Shown in pieces: positions 44,051 to 52,112 of a DNA stretch of 64,000 nucleotides; position 1 is the first letter of the stretch, and each line of letters opens with the position of its first letter. The stretch lies in contig JAKOVX010000128.1 in assembly GCA_029781855.1 (NCBI GenBank), positions 1 to 64,000 on the forward strand, written 5' to 3'. Made by a program: the position numbers and the translations under genes. The notes under the pieces are model-generated. The model was not told the DNA's origin. It saw only the letters and a program-made list of their open reading frames with translations, and ran no database searches. The DNA comes from Acidobacteriota bacterium. GTDB taxonomy: Bacteria; Acidobacteriota; Blastocatellia; Pyrinomonadales; Pyrinomonadaceae.

Positions 44051-44260
44051 ATGAAATGGGAATATAAAACTATTCGCGTAAGTCCGCAAAACGTCTCAGG
44101 TCCGGGATTTGAAACAGATGAATTCGACACGTTCATCAATCAATTTGGTGAGCTCGGGTGGGAGCTTGTATCAACTGCCGCGATAACAGGACAGGCTCTT
44201 CCTTTATATCCGGAAACAACTAGTTTCTTGATGATTTTCAAACGTCCAAAAAACCAATAA
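44051..44260 (+). CDS. DUF4177 domain protein
   Basis: I place the start at ATG 44051, 9 bases after AGGAGG; the frame is open upstream but that part overlaps the divergent dehydrogenase gene. The 69-residue product begins MKWEYKTIRV and contains FINQFGELGWELVSTAAI and a terminal FLMIFKRP strand, the DUF4177 pattern. Its function is unknown. It sits between the dehydrogenase and the kinase, 25 bases before the kinase ATG, and may be co-transcribed with it. Confidence 0.8.
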   Translation: MKWEYKTIRVSPQNVSGPGFETDEFDTFINQFGELGWELVSTAAITGQALPLYPETTSFLMIFKRPKNQ

Positions 44261-44285
44261 TCCAAGACCGCGGTAAACATACAAA

Positions 44286-45341
44286 ATGGCTGAAACCAGT
44301 CCTGTCCGCCCTGGCGAAGAAATTGATGTCGCACAACTGAGCTCGTTTTTGAGTAAGAAGCTTAAACTTCCTAGTCGTGAAGTTGAGGTCGAGCAATTCC
44401 CTGCCGGTAGCTCGAACCTGACCTATCTCGTTCAGCTAGGCGATAGCGAATACGTCCTAAGACGGCCGCCGTTCGGGAATACGGTCAAGTCGGCTCATGA
44501 TATGGGCCGCGAGTTTAACGTTTTGTCGAAATTGTCCGCCGTCTATCCGCCGGCACCGAAGCCGCTGCTCTTTTGCGATGACGCCGACGTTATCGGCTCG
44601 GAATTTTACCTTATGGAACGCCGGAACGGGCTCGTCATCCGCGGGCGGTCGCCAAAGGAACTTGAAGAATCGACTGAGCTACAGGAACGAGTCTGCCGGT
44701 CGTTCATCGAAAATCTGGCGGAGCTGCACGCGATCGACTACGAAGCGGCTGGCCTCGGCGATCTGGGGCGGCCCGAGGGTTATTGTCGGCGTCAGGTGGA
44801 GGGCTGGACGAAGCGGTACGTTGCGGCAAAGACGCACGAATGGCCGGAACTGGAACACGCCTTCGAATGGCTGAACGAAAACGTCCCGGCCGAGTCAGGT
44901 GCGTCGCTCGTGCATAACGATTACAAATTCGACAACGTTATGCTCGACCCGGTAGACCTGACGCGGATCACGGCCGTTCTCGATTGGGAAATGGTGACGA
45001 TCGGCGATCCGCTGATGGACCTCGGCACGTCGCTCGGCTACTGGATGTCGCGAGACGCCGGTAATGAACTTCTGAGTATGCCGTTCAACCCTCGGGTGCT
45101 GATGGAGAATATCTCCCGGCAAGATCTGGCCGACACGTATGCCGAAGCGTCCGGACGCGAGGTAAAGAACATTCTGTTCTATTATGTCTTCGGTACCTTC
45201 AAGATTGCGGTCATCGCTCAGCAGATCTACGCGAGATTTGTAAAGGGATCCACAAATGACCGGCGGTTCGCGGGGTTCGATCGATTCGTGGCAGCTCTGG
45301 GACTGATCGCTTCTGCTGCGATCAAATACGGCCGGATCTGA
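44286..45341 (+). CDS. APH-like phosphotransferase (ACAD10/11 kinase-domain type)
   Basis: The 351-residue protein has the aminoglycoside-phosphotransferase fold with the Brenner motif HNDYKFDNVMLD (catalytic Asp212) and the metal motif DWEMVTIGDPLMDLG (Asp233). The N-lobe shows FPAGSSNLTYLVQLGDSEYV and LRRPPFGNTVKSAHDMGREF. This is the pattern of the kinase half of ACAD10/11 and of LvaA-type proteins, which phosphorylate 4-hydroxyacyl groups rather than antibiotics. It is likely not a drug-resistance gene. The adjacent dehydrogenase supports the idea. Confidence 0.88.
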   Translation: MAETSPVRPGEEIDVAQLSSFLSKKLKLPSREVEVEQFPAGSSNLTYLVQLGDSEYVLRRPPFGNTVKSAHDMGREFNVLSKLSAVYPPAPKPLLFCDDADVIGSEFYLMERRNGLVIRGRSPKELEESTELQERVCRSFIENLAELHAIDYEAAGLGDLGRPEGYCRRQVEGWTKRYVAAKTHEWPELEHAFEWLNENVPAESGASLVHNDYKFDNVMLDPVDLTRITAVLDWEMVTIGDPLMDLGTSLGYWMSRDAGNELLSMPFNPRVLMENISRQDLADTYAEASGREVKNILFYYVFGTFKIAVIAQQIYARFVKGSTNDRRFAGFDRFVAALGLIASAAIKYGRI

Positions 45342-45351
45342 TAGCGGAAAC

Positions 45352-45849
45352 TTACAGCCTTTCTGGCCACTCACTATCCGGACTGACCGGATCGGGTTGA
45401 TCCGGACCGAGTCGGGAGGCATCGATCTCGGCAACAATAAAATTCTCCGGAGGGACCGGATCGCCTTGCAGCCTTCGAAGCATCGCGAGCTGGCCGGCAT
45501 GGGTCATAGCATCGGAAAGCGGTCCCTGAAGCATGCGTTCCTCGGTCATCCCGTCGCGAAGGGCGTTTCCGCTTTCGATCTCGGCAGAAAGGTCAGCGAT
45601 CATTTGATGAAACCGAGCTATCTCGTCTGACATCGCGGGCAATGGCTCGGGCCAGTAAGATCCGCCGACAAAGAATGTTCGGGCGTAGCCAAGGACGCTT
45701 GTCATGTGGAGGATAAGCTCCTTGGGTGTGCGAACCAAATTACCGGAAGAGTAGTCGGCGAATTCTTGCGTCGAACCACGAAGCGCCTTCTGTGTACGAT
45801 AAGCAAGTGCGGCAAGAAAATGCCTGAGCATTTCGCATTTCTGGTTCAT
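45352..45849 (-). CDS. DinB-like four-helix protein
   Basis: The 165-residue protein matches the DinB/YfiT fold with conserved metal-ligand-like histidines in ELILHMTSVLGYARTFF and DAMTHAGQLAMLRRL. DinB-like proteins include thiol-dependent hydrolases and transferases; the substrate is unknown. Its ATG overlaps the preA stop by 4 bases (ATGA), so it is the last gene of the pyrimidine block. Confidence 0.8.
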   Translation of the reverse strand: MNQKCEMLRHFLAALAYRTQKALRGSTQEFADYSSGNLVRTPKELILHMTSVLGYARTFFVGGSYWPEPLPAMSDEIARFHQMIADLSAEIESGNALRDGMTEERMLQGPLSDAMTHAGQLAMLRRLQGDPVPPENFIVAEIDASRLGPDQPDPVSPDSEWPERL

Positions 45850-47093
45850 TGGCTGGCCGTCCGCTCACGCCACGATTGCGGGTTTGAGCCGTCGTCGCGG
45901 CGTTCCATGGTGATCGCTCCGGGCGACGGGCAGACGAGGGCGCAAAGGTTGCAGCCGACGCATTCTTCCTCAATGACCCGCGGGTAACGGACGCCGTCGA
46001 CCTCGTGAAACTCAAAGCTCTGATGCGCTCCGTCCTCGCAGGCGACGTAGCAAAGGTTGCAGCGGATGCAGTGCTCATTATTCACGTGCGCCTTTACGTC
46101 ATAATTGAGATCGAGGTTTCCCCAGTCCGTGACACTGCCGACCGACTTGCCGACGATGTCATTCACACTCGAAAAGCCCTTCGCGTCGAGATAGTTGTTC
46201 AGGCCGTCGATCATGTCCTCGACGATGCGGTAGCCGTAATGCATAACGGCGGTGCAGACCTGGACGCTGCCGGCGCCGAGCAGCATGAATTCGACGGCGT
46301 CGCGCCAGGTGTTGATACCACCGATGCCCGAGATCGGGATGTTGAACTCGGCGTCGCGGGCAAGTTCGGAGACCATGTTGAGTGCGATCGGCTTGACCGC
46401 CGTGCCGCAGTAACCGCCGTGGGCCGCTTTTCCGTTGACGTTCGGATAAGGTACGAGCGTGTCGATATCGACGCCCATTATCGAGTTGATCGTGTTGATC
46501 AGCGATACGGCGTCGGCACCGCCATTTTGGGCTGCCTTGCCCGGCGGCAGGATGTGCGTGACATTCGGCGTGAGTTTGACGATGACCGGGATCTCGGCGA
46601 CTTCCTTGACCCACTCGGTGACCATACACGTGTATTCCGGCACTTGACCCATCGCGGCGCCCATTCCGCGTTCGCTCATACCGTGCGGGCAGCCGAAATT
46701 TAGTTCGAAGCCGTCGCAGCCGGTATCCTGCGTGCGTTTTACGATCTCGTGCCAGGCCTCGCGTTTGGATTCGACCATCAGGCTGGCGATGACCGCGTTA
46801 TTCGGATATCGCTTCTTGCAGTCGGCCATCTCCTTTAGATTGACCTCGAGCGGTCGATCGGTTATCAGCTCGATATTGTTGAGCCCGATCATTCTCAGCG
46901 GCCCCTGATCGAGCCCCGCAAGACGCGATGAAACGTTGACGATCGGCTCGCCGAGTGTCTTCCACACCGCCCCGCCCCAGCCGGCGTCGAAGGCACGCTC
47001 GATCATCGAACCCATATTCGTCGGCGGCGCCGACGCGAGCCAAAACGGATTTGGGGATTTGATCCCCGCGAAATTGATGTTTAGATCTGCCAT
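45846..47093 (-). CDS. preA: NAD-dependent dihydropyrimidine dehydrogenase subunit PreA
   Basis: The 415-residue protein has a dihydroorotate-dehydrogenase-like TIM barrel with NPFWLASAPPT, the active-site loop NFGCPHGMSERGMGAAMGQ, LTPNVTHILPPGKAAQNGGA and ISGIGGINTWRDAVEFMLLG. A two-cluster ferredoxin domain follows (CIRCNLCYVAC from 342 and CVGCNLCALVC from 378). With PreT it reduces uracil and thymine to 5,6-dihydropyrimidines. At the place of the catalytic cysteine of mammalian enzyme (GLACGQ) this protein has Met (GAAMGQ). It is the next-to-last gene of a long minus-strand operon, separated from preT by two genes. Confidence 0.93.
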   Translation of the reverse strand: MADLNINFAGIKSPNPFWLASAPPTNMGSMIERAFDAGWGGAVWKTLGEPIVNVSSRLAGLDQGPLRMIGLNNIELITDRPLEVNLKEMADCKKRYPNNAVIASLMVESKREAWHEIVKRTQDTGCDGFELNFGCPHGMSERGMGAAMGQVPEYTCMVTEWVKEVAEIPVIVKLTPNVTHILPPGKAAQNGGADAVSLINTINSIMGVDIDTLVPYPNVNGKAAHGGYCGTAVKPIALNMVSELARDAEFNIPISGIGGINTWRDAVEFMLLGAGSVQVCTAVMHYGYRIVEDMIDGLNNYLDAKGFSSVNDIVGKSVGSVTDWGNLDLNYDVKAHVNNEHCIRCNLCYVACEDGAHQSFEFHEVDGVRYPRVIEEECVGCNLCALVCPSPGAITMERRDDGSNPQSWRERTASQ

Positions 47094-47170
47094 ATGTTCA
47101 TAGTCGCATCATTTTAACGTTGTTGAGCCGCAGATAACGCGGATGACGCGGATAAATGCATTCTAGTTCG

Positions 47171-47584
47171 TTAGGAGGCCAAGGCCTTTCTCTCGTTACC
47201 AAAAACGACTCGTTTGAATTCGGGCCGAGGGCCAAAGTTCAACAGCAGCCCCACCTCGATCTCCGTGGCTTTCAAATAATTGAGCAATTGAGCGATATGA
47301 GCCGGTTCGATTGCTCGGGCAGTTTTCAACTCAAGTAGAATAAGTTGATCTATCAACACATCCGCATCAAAGTCGCCAACCTGTTTGCCGCGAAACCAAA
47401 CCGGTATCGCTATCTGTTGATGGACTTTTAAGCCCTTATCACGAAGGGCAATACATAAAGAATTTTCATAAACGGATTCGATAAAGCCATATCCAAGCTC
47501 GTTATACACCTCGAAAAAGGTGCCAATAATTGCTTTTGTCAGATCATGGTGAAGAAACTGTTCGTTTATTTTGCGATCCGACAT
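47171..47584 (-). CDS. GxxExxY family protein (PD-(D/E)XK fold)
   Basis: The 137-residue protein has the family signature GYGFIESVYENSL and the nuclease-like core VGDFDADVLIDQLILLELKT. The second acidic residue and lysine of the (D/E)XK motif are in ELK, and ARAIEPAHIAQLLNYLKATE follows. GxxExxY proteins are common in environmental bacteria, and their biological role is unknown. It interrupts the pyrimidine genes between preA and an LpxO-like hydroxylase, with gaps of 77 and 106 bases, which suggests a later insertion. Confidence 0.85.
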   Translation of the reverse strand: MSDRKINEQFLHHDLTKAIIGTFFEVYNELGYGFIESVYENSLCIALRDKGLKVHQQIAIPVWFRGKQVGDFDADVLIDQLILLELKTARAIEPAHIAQLLNYLKATEIEVGLLLNFGPRPEFKRVVFGNERKALAS

Positions 47585-47690
47585 ATATCCATCAAAATGA
47601 TTTCTTAGATCCGCTTCATCTGCTTCATCAGCGGCTAAAATGCCGTCATCATATAACGCACGATCATCAAACCCAGGTTCGTCGGCGACC

Positions 47691-48500
47691 TTAATTCTTT
47701 ACCAATTTCCAGTTCTTGTAGAATACACCGTTCATTCCCTTGAAAAAGAGTCTTATCACCCCGACAGCGAAGTCAAACACGAACGGAACATACGACGGCC
47801 TCAGGATGTCGACAAACAGCACGTATCTCGGAGCGTCGGTCTCGTTAAACGACTGATGAAGCAGCGTGTCGTCGAAAATGAAAAGCTTCTTTTCACGCCA
47901 GTGATGCTCGGTCGGGCCGACCTTGATGTAGGCGTCTTCGCCGACATCCTCATTCAAGCAATACAGGACGCGAAGGCTCGGTCGAAACGGGCCGAAGTGC
48001 CGCGACGTACTTTCGCGTTCGCGAAATCCTGAAACGCCGATGGTGCGGACGAATTTGTACTTCGCGTGAAACTCGTCCATCTCGATCGGTGCGTCGACGT
48101 TGCGGCCGTACCATTTGAAAAACATCATCACCCGCGGAGCGGCCGCCATATAGCGTTCGACGCGTTCAGAAAGGCCGCTCTCGTCGGCCATTTTCAGAAG
48201 GCCGCGGATCTCGTCCCTGTAAACCGGCGGCAGGTCATCGAGTTCATAAACGCCTTTGTTCAAATAGGGCAGCGCAAATATATCGAGCAGGATATTGAGC
48301 GGCGACGCGAGCCACGTGCCGATGCCGTTTCTTAGGAAATACTGCCGGAAAACGCTGGCGTCGAGATCGCGGTTTCGCGATACGTCCCAAACACCGCACA
48401 GTACCAATGCGGTCACGGGGATCGGAAAGAACCATGCAAGAACGACGAAGAGCGCCGCGATCGCGGTGTATTTGACCGTTTTTTTGAGCGTGCGGTCCAT
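47691..48500 (-). CDS. Aspartyl/asparaginyl beta-hydroxylase domain protein (LpxO-like)
   Basis: The 269-residue protein has an N-terminal membrane segment (YTAIAALFVVLAWFFPIPVT). The cupin-type hydroxylase domain follows with SRHFGPFRPSLRVLYCLNED, TEHHWREKKLFIFDDTLLHQ and PRYVLFVDILRP, including the histidines expected for Fe(II). A C-terminal hydrophobic patch completes it. Relatives hydroxylate Asp/Asn in proteins or, as LpxO, lipid A acyl chains; the membrane anchor favours a lipid substrate. It starts 2 bases after preT. Confidence 0.8.
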   Translation of the reverse strand: MDRTLKKTVKYTAIAALFVVLAWFFPIPVTALVLCGVWDVSRNRDLDASVFRQYFLRNGIGTWLASPLNILLDIFALPYLNKGVYELDDLPPVYRDEIRGLLKMADESGLSERVERYMAAAPRVMMFFKWYGRNVDAPIEMDEFHAKYKFVRTIGVSGFRERESTSRHFGPFRPSLRVLYCLNEDVGEDAYIKVGPTEHHWREKKLFIFDDTLLHQSFNETDAPRYVLFVDILRPSYVPFVFDFAVGVIRLFFKGMNGVFYKNWKLVKN

Positions 48501-48502
48501 CT

Positions 48503-49828
48503 TTATTTTGCCGATCCTGCAAATTCTACCCGCTCACCGGTCAGCGAAAAATGGATACCGATCGCCGCCATCTTGCCCATCTGTGAGGCGTCGACTGCCT
48601 CGGCTCCGCCGTTGGCGCAATCGCCGCCGGCGAAAACCGCCGGATCGGACGTCTGCATATTTTCATTGACCACCACGCGGCCCTTGTCATCGACGGCGAC
48701 GCCGGCGACGTTCTCGAAAAAGGATGACATCTTTTGTTGGCCGATCGCCTTGATCACCTGATCGCAGGCGATGACGACCTCGTTGCCGTCAGCGGTGCGG
48801 CATTTGAGCCCGGTAACGCGTCCGTCGCCGAGTATCTCGACTGGCGTCGTCCGGAAATAGAATTCGATGCCGTCTTTGCGGGCGAGTTCCATTTCGTAGT
48901 CGTACGCGGGAGCGTCCTTTTCGGTACGGCGGTAAATGAGCTTAACGCTCTCGGCGCCGAGGCGTTTTGCCTGAGTGACGGCGTCGATAGCGGTGTTGCC
49001 GGCACCGATGACGGCAACGTGTTTGCCCAGCGGCACATTCCGCCAATCGCGCGTCTTGATCTGTTCGATAAAATGCAACGCGTCGATCACGCCGCCGAGT
49101 TCCTCGCCCGGAATTTCGAGATGCCTTGTCGAACCGAGGCCGACACCGATGAAGATCGCATCGTGAGCCGCACGCAGTTCGTCAAACTCGATGTCGCGGC
49201 CGACGGCGGTGCTCAGCCTGAATTCCACACCGAGGCGTTCGACCTGACCGGCCTCGGCGAGCGAGACGTTTTGCGGCATCTTGTATTCGGCCATTCCGTA
49301 GGTGTCGAGGCCGCCGGGCTGGGCACGTCTCTCATAGACCGTGACCGCATAACCGAGCCTGGCGAGATAAGTCGAACACGAGAGGCCGGCGGGGCCGGAG
49401 CCTATGACGCCGACGGACCTGCCGTTCGACTCGCCTTTTTCGAAAAGCGGTCTTCCGTCAGCCATCGCGTGGTCGGTCGCATAACGCTGCAGGCGGCCGA
49501 TCTCGATGGGCTTTTGGAGGAGTGTTTTTTCGACGCAGGCTCCCTCGCAGAGGACATCGACCGGGCAAACGCGGGCGCAGCTTGCCCCGATGGGGTTCGC
49601 GTCGAAAATGACACGGGCCGAGCCCGTCAGGTTGCCGCTGGCGATCTTTTTGATGAACGAGGGCACGTTGATGCCAGTAGGGCACGCCTGCGTGCACGGC
49701 GCGTCGTAGCAGTAGAGACAGCGGTTCGCCTCGTGCATCGCCTCGGCGGTGGTCAGGGCCGGATCGATATCAGCAAAATTTTTCTCGATCTGGGTTATAT
49801 CGAGCGGTGTGCAAAAATTATCAGGCAT
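48503..49828 (-). CDS. preT: NAD-dependent dihydropyrimidine dehydrogenase subunit PreT
   Basis: The 441-residue protein has the N-terminal two-cluster Fe-S domain (Cys37, 40, 45, 49 and Cys84, 88, 94, 98), the FAD-binding GSGPAGLSCSTYLARLGY, the NAD(P)-binding VIGAGNTAIDAVTQAKRLGA and the terminal FAGGDCANGGAEAVDASQMG. This is the GltD-like electron-transfer half of dihydropyrimidine dehydrogenase. It passes electrons between NAD(H) and the PreA flavin site. The cysteine set is complete. Confidence 0.94.
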   Translation of the reverse strand: MPDNFCTPLDITQIEKNFADIDPALTTAEAMHEANRCLYCYDAPCTQACPTGINVPSFIKKIASGNLTGSARVIFDANPIGASCARVCPVDVLCEGACVEKTLLQKPIEIGRLQRYATDHAMADGRPLFEKGESNGRSVGVIGSGPAGLSCSTYLARLGYAVTVYERRAQPGGLDTYGMAEYKMPQNVSLAEAGQVERLGVEFRLSTAVGRDIEFDELRAAHDAIFIGVGLGSTRHLEIPGEELGGVIDALHFIEQIKTRDWRNVPLGKHVAVIGAGNTAIDAVTQAKRLGAESVKLIYRRTEKDAPAYDYEMELARKDGIEFYFRTTPVEILGDGRVTGLKCRTADGNEVVIACDQVIKAIGQQKMSSFFENVAGVAVDDKGRVVVNENMQTSDPAVFAGGDCANGGAEAVDASQMGKMAAIGIHFSLTGERVEFAGSAK

Positions 49829-49860
49829 TTGGTCGATTTGATTTTATGTTATCGATTTCA

Positions 49861-50262
49861 CTATGTAAGGCCGTCATTCTTTCCTCTGGAACTGATTCGA
49901 TACAAAACAATTGCAGCCGCAGAAATAAGAAATCCTAAAGCGGAGACAACTATTGAATACAGTCTAAAGGTCTTTTCCTGCAATTTACCATCTTCACATC
50001 GTTTTTCCGCCCTCTCCAACTCTAAGCGACTTTGATATAGTTCGCTCGAATAATACCGTTCGGCCGACGATCCTTTCATTGTCGGGTTCGCATTGGCCGT
50101 TGCCAACATATCCTCCGCCGTTTTGACATTAGATTTGGCGGTCTCGGTATCATGACATGCCGCAATCTTCCAGTTAGGAACGGCGACGAAAAAGGTAACG
50201 AGCCCGGTTACGAGGATAAGTGTACCGAGTAAGAATACAACAACCGCTAACACCCTTATCAT
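49861..50262 (-). CDS. Small membrane protein with two helices, 133 residues
   Basis: A first membrane helix (VLAVVVFLLGTLILVTGLVT) and a second near the C terminus (RLYSIVVSALGFLISAAAIV) enclose a soluble loop of about 70 residues with a helical stretch SELYQSRLELERAEKRCEDG. The layout resembles the C-terminal half of the GYF_2 protein encoded at 51468-52070 in the same operon. I do not recognise a family. It lies 32 bases before preT and 33 after the RidA gene. Confidence 0.65.
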   Translation of the reverse strand: MIRVLAVVVFLLGTLILVTGLVTFFVAVPNWKIAACHDTETAKSNVKTAEDMLATANANPTMKGSSAERYYSSELYQSRLELERAEKRCEDGKLQEKTFRLYSIVVSALGFLISAAAIVLYRISSRGKNDGLT

Positions 50263-50295
50263 GTTGAGTAAACCTACGACGTTCTGACAATAAAC

Positions 50296-50682
50296 TTACG
50301 CCTCGGCGTCGGCCTCGATCTCGATAAGCATGTCAGGATCGATGAGAGCGGAGACCTCGACCATCGTCGTCGCGGGCATTACATGCCCGAGGAGCTCGCC
50401 GTGTGCCCGGCCGAATTCCTGCCAGCGGGAAATGTCGGTGACAAACATCCTCGTCCGGACGATATTGTCTAGCCCAGCACCGAGAGCCTGCAAGGCGAGC
50501 TCAATATTGCGAAATACCTGTATCGTCTGGGCGTAGGCATCGCCAACGCCAACGACCTCGCCCTTGTCACCGGTTGCGGTAGTTCCGGTAACGTATATTC
50601 GCGAGCCGACGCGAACCGCCCTCGAATAACCTACGATCGGCTCCCACTTAGTTCCCGATGAATACCGCTCACGATGCTCCAT
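50296..50682 (-). CDS. RidA family (YjgF/YER057c/UK114) protein
   Basis: The 128-residue protein has the RidA fold: AVRVGSRIYVTGTTATGDKG at the start, the subunit-interface helix NIELALQALGAGLDNIVRTR and the end strand MVEVSALIDPDMLIEIEADA. RidA proteins hydrolyse reactive enamines and imines such as 2-aminoacrylate. In the Rut pathway of pyrimidine use, RutC belongs to this family. Here the pathway is reductive, so a similar detoxifying role is inferred only. Its ATG abuts the stop of the upstream secreted protein (TGAATG). Confidence 0.88.
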   Translation of the reverse strand: MEHRERYSSGTKWEPIVGYSRAVRVGSRIYVTGTTATGDKGEVVGVGDAYAQTIQVFRNIELALQALGAGLDNIVRTRMFVTDISRWQEFGRAHGELLGHVMPATTMVEVSALIDPDMLIEIEADAEA

Positions 50683-51471
50683 TCAGCCGACTTTCACAAA
50701 ATACTTGCCGTTGAACCGGTAGGTGATGAATTTCTTCGTCACGCGGCCTTGAGGCGTTTTATCATCCTCGATAACGACCGGAAAGCGAAATTCCTTTTTC
50801 CCGGCATCAAAGAAAACAAGCTTGATAGGCCGCTCCGGGTGATCGACGACCGAAAAGAAATCGTAACTAAAGCTGATCGAATTTGTCAGCCCCTCGGAGG
50901 TCCGGATCAGCTTGCCTGTGGTGTTGAGCTTGTCACCGTCAATACGAACGACGTCGATCGACTGCCCCGAGAGCGACGTCGAACCAATGAACGTCGAGGC
51001 GGTCAAATAGATCGTCCCGTTGGCCGACGGAAAACCGAATACCTGCGTACAAAACGTCCCGGCGCTCTCGTCGTCGCGGCTGGCGGTCCACGTATGTACC
51101 TTTCCGCTTCTTCCGCGGTACTGATAGACGCTCTCAAAATCGTGCATCGTACCGCCGGTTTCACGGTCCCACGAATAAACCCTCAATTTACGGTCGGCAG
51201 AGGTGGCGATAAACATCTTGCCCTGGAGTTTCGGAAACCCGTAGCTTAGCGTACCGGACTTGCCGGCGAAGCCCATGATCTGCTTCTTTAATGCAGCGTT
51301 TTCTGCTTCCAGCTTGTCGTAGTCGCTGCTGCCGCCGTAAGCAGACCATTTTTCGAGGTTCTTCAGATGGCCGAGGATACGGTTCTCGACCAGTGAATTG
51401 CTTTGGCCGCGAGCCAGCCCTGCCAATGCCAGAACAAAAACTACGACTATCGTCCAATTTGCAAATTTCAT
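50683..51471 (-). CDS. Hypothetical secreted protein, 262 residues
   Basis: A signal peptide (MKFANWTIVVVFVLALAGLA, cleavage near ARGQ) is followed by a short coiled segment (DYDKLEAENAALKKQIMGFA) and a beta-rich domain of about 190 residues with repeated strands such as GKMFIATSADRKLRVYSWDR, GTIYLTASTFIGST and KKFITYRFNGKYFVKVG. It may be a small propeller or sandwich. No family is recognised. It overlaps the upstream GYF_2 gene by four bases. Confidence 0.65.
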   Translation of the reverse strand: MKFANWTIVVVFVLALAGLARGQSNSLVENRILGHLKNLEKWSAYGGSSDYDKLEAENAALKKQIMGFAGKSGTLSYGFPKLQGKMFIATSADRKLRVYSWDRETGGTMHDFESVYQYRGRSGKVHTWTASRDDESAGTFCTQVFGFPSANGTIYLTASTFIGSTSLSGQSIDVVRIDGDKLNTTGKLIRTSEGLTNSISFSYDFFSVVDHPERPIKLVFFDAGKKEFRFPVVIEDDKTPQGRVTKKFITYRFNGKYFVKVG

Positions 51472-52070
51472 TTCTTCCGTCCGACGATCAAACCTATCAG
51501 CATAAATAAGACACCGACAAAACCGACGACGCCGCCGGAAATGCCGATGATATTGTTACGCAGCCTTTCCTGGTCACAATATTCCTGTGACGTTTTGGCT
51601 CCGGCGAGCACGCCATCGAGCTCACGCTCGATCGAACTGATCTTGACCGTGTCGGCATCCCTTTTTGCTTTGTCGAGGTCGGCCTGCAGCTTTACGATCT
51701 CCTTTTGGTCCGAATCGGCAAGGCTGCATGAAACACTCGGTATAAATCGGCTGCCGACGCCGGCGGCAAGTCCACCCAGGAACATGAGAATGCCGACGAC
51801 GATAAGGCCGACCTTCAGACAGCCGCCCTTTTTTGCAGGAGCAGCCGCAGGCGATTGTGAGACAACCGCCGCGGCCATCGATACCGCCGCCGGAGCGGCT
51901 GCAGCCTGTGTGACGCCGGGAAAAAGCGCCGCGAGCGTGCTCCAATTCGCATCGCCCTGTCTGATCGCTGTGTCGCCCGGCGAAAGCTGGCCGCTCAGCA
52001 ACTGGCTGCGAACCGCGTCATCCTCGAATGGGCCAAGCTGCTGGCCATTCTTGTGAACATAAATTGCCAT
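51468..52070 (-). CDS. GYF_2 (DUF4339) domain membrane protein
   Basis: I place the start at ATG 52070, after GGAGG; an in-frame ATG four codons upstream lacks a ribosome-binding site. Residues 1-50 are the GYF_2 domain (IYVHKNGQQLGPFEDDAVRS, GDTAIRQGDANWSTLAALF). An Ala-rich linker, a membrane helix (LKVGLIVVGILMFLGGLAAG), a charged coiled coil (DQKEIVKLQADLDKAKRDAD) and a final membrane helix follow. GYF_2 domains are protein-binding modules in bacterial membrane proteins. The role in this operon is unknown. Confidence 0.8.
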   Translation of the reverse strand: MAIYVHKNGQQLGPFEDDAVRSQLLSGQLSPGDTAIRQGDANWSTLAALFPGVTQAAAAPAAVSMAAAVVSQSPAAAPAKKGGCLKVGLIVVGILMFLGGLAAGVGSRFIPSVSCSLADSDQKEIVKLQADLDKAKRDADTVKISSIERELDGVLAGAKTSQEYCDQERLRNNIIGISGGVVGFVGVLFMLIGLIVGRKK

Positions 52071-52112
52071 TCTATCCTCCAATCTGTCGCCGAGCCGTGA
52101 GGTCAGCGAGGT

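Noticed and set aside
44286..45341. Aminoglycoside-resistance gene
   Set aside because: The APH fold is present, but the N-lobe and the neighbouring dehydrogenase fit the ACAD10/11 kinase branch.
48734..50035. 433-codon frame antisense to preT
   Set aside because: preT has complete Fe-S, FAD and NAD motifs; the antisense frame has none and is a composition artefact.
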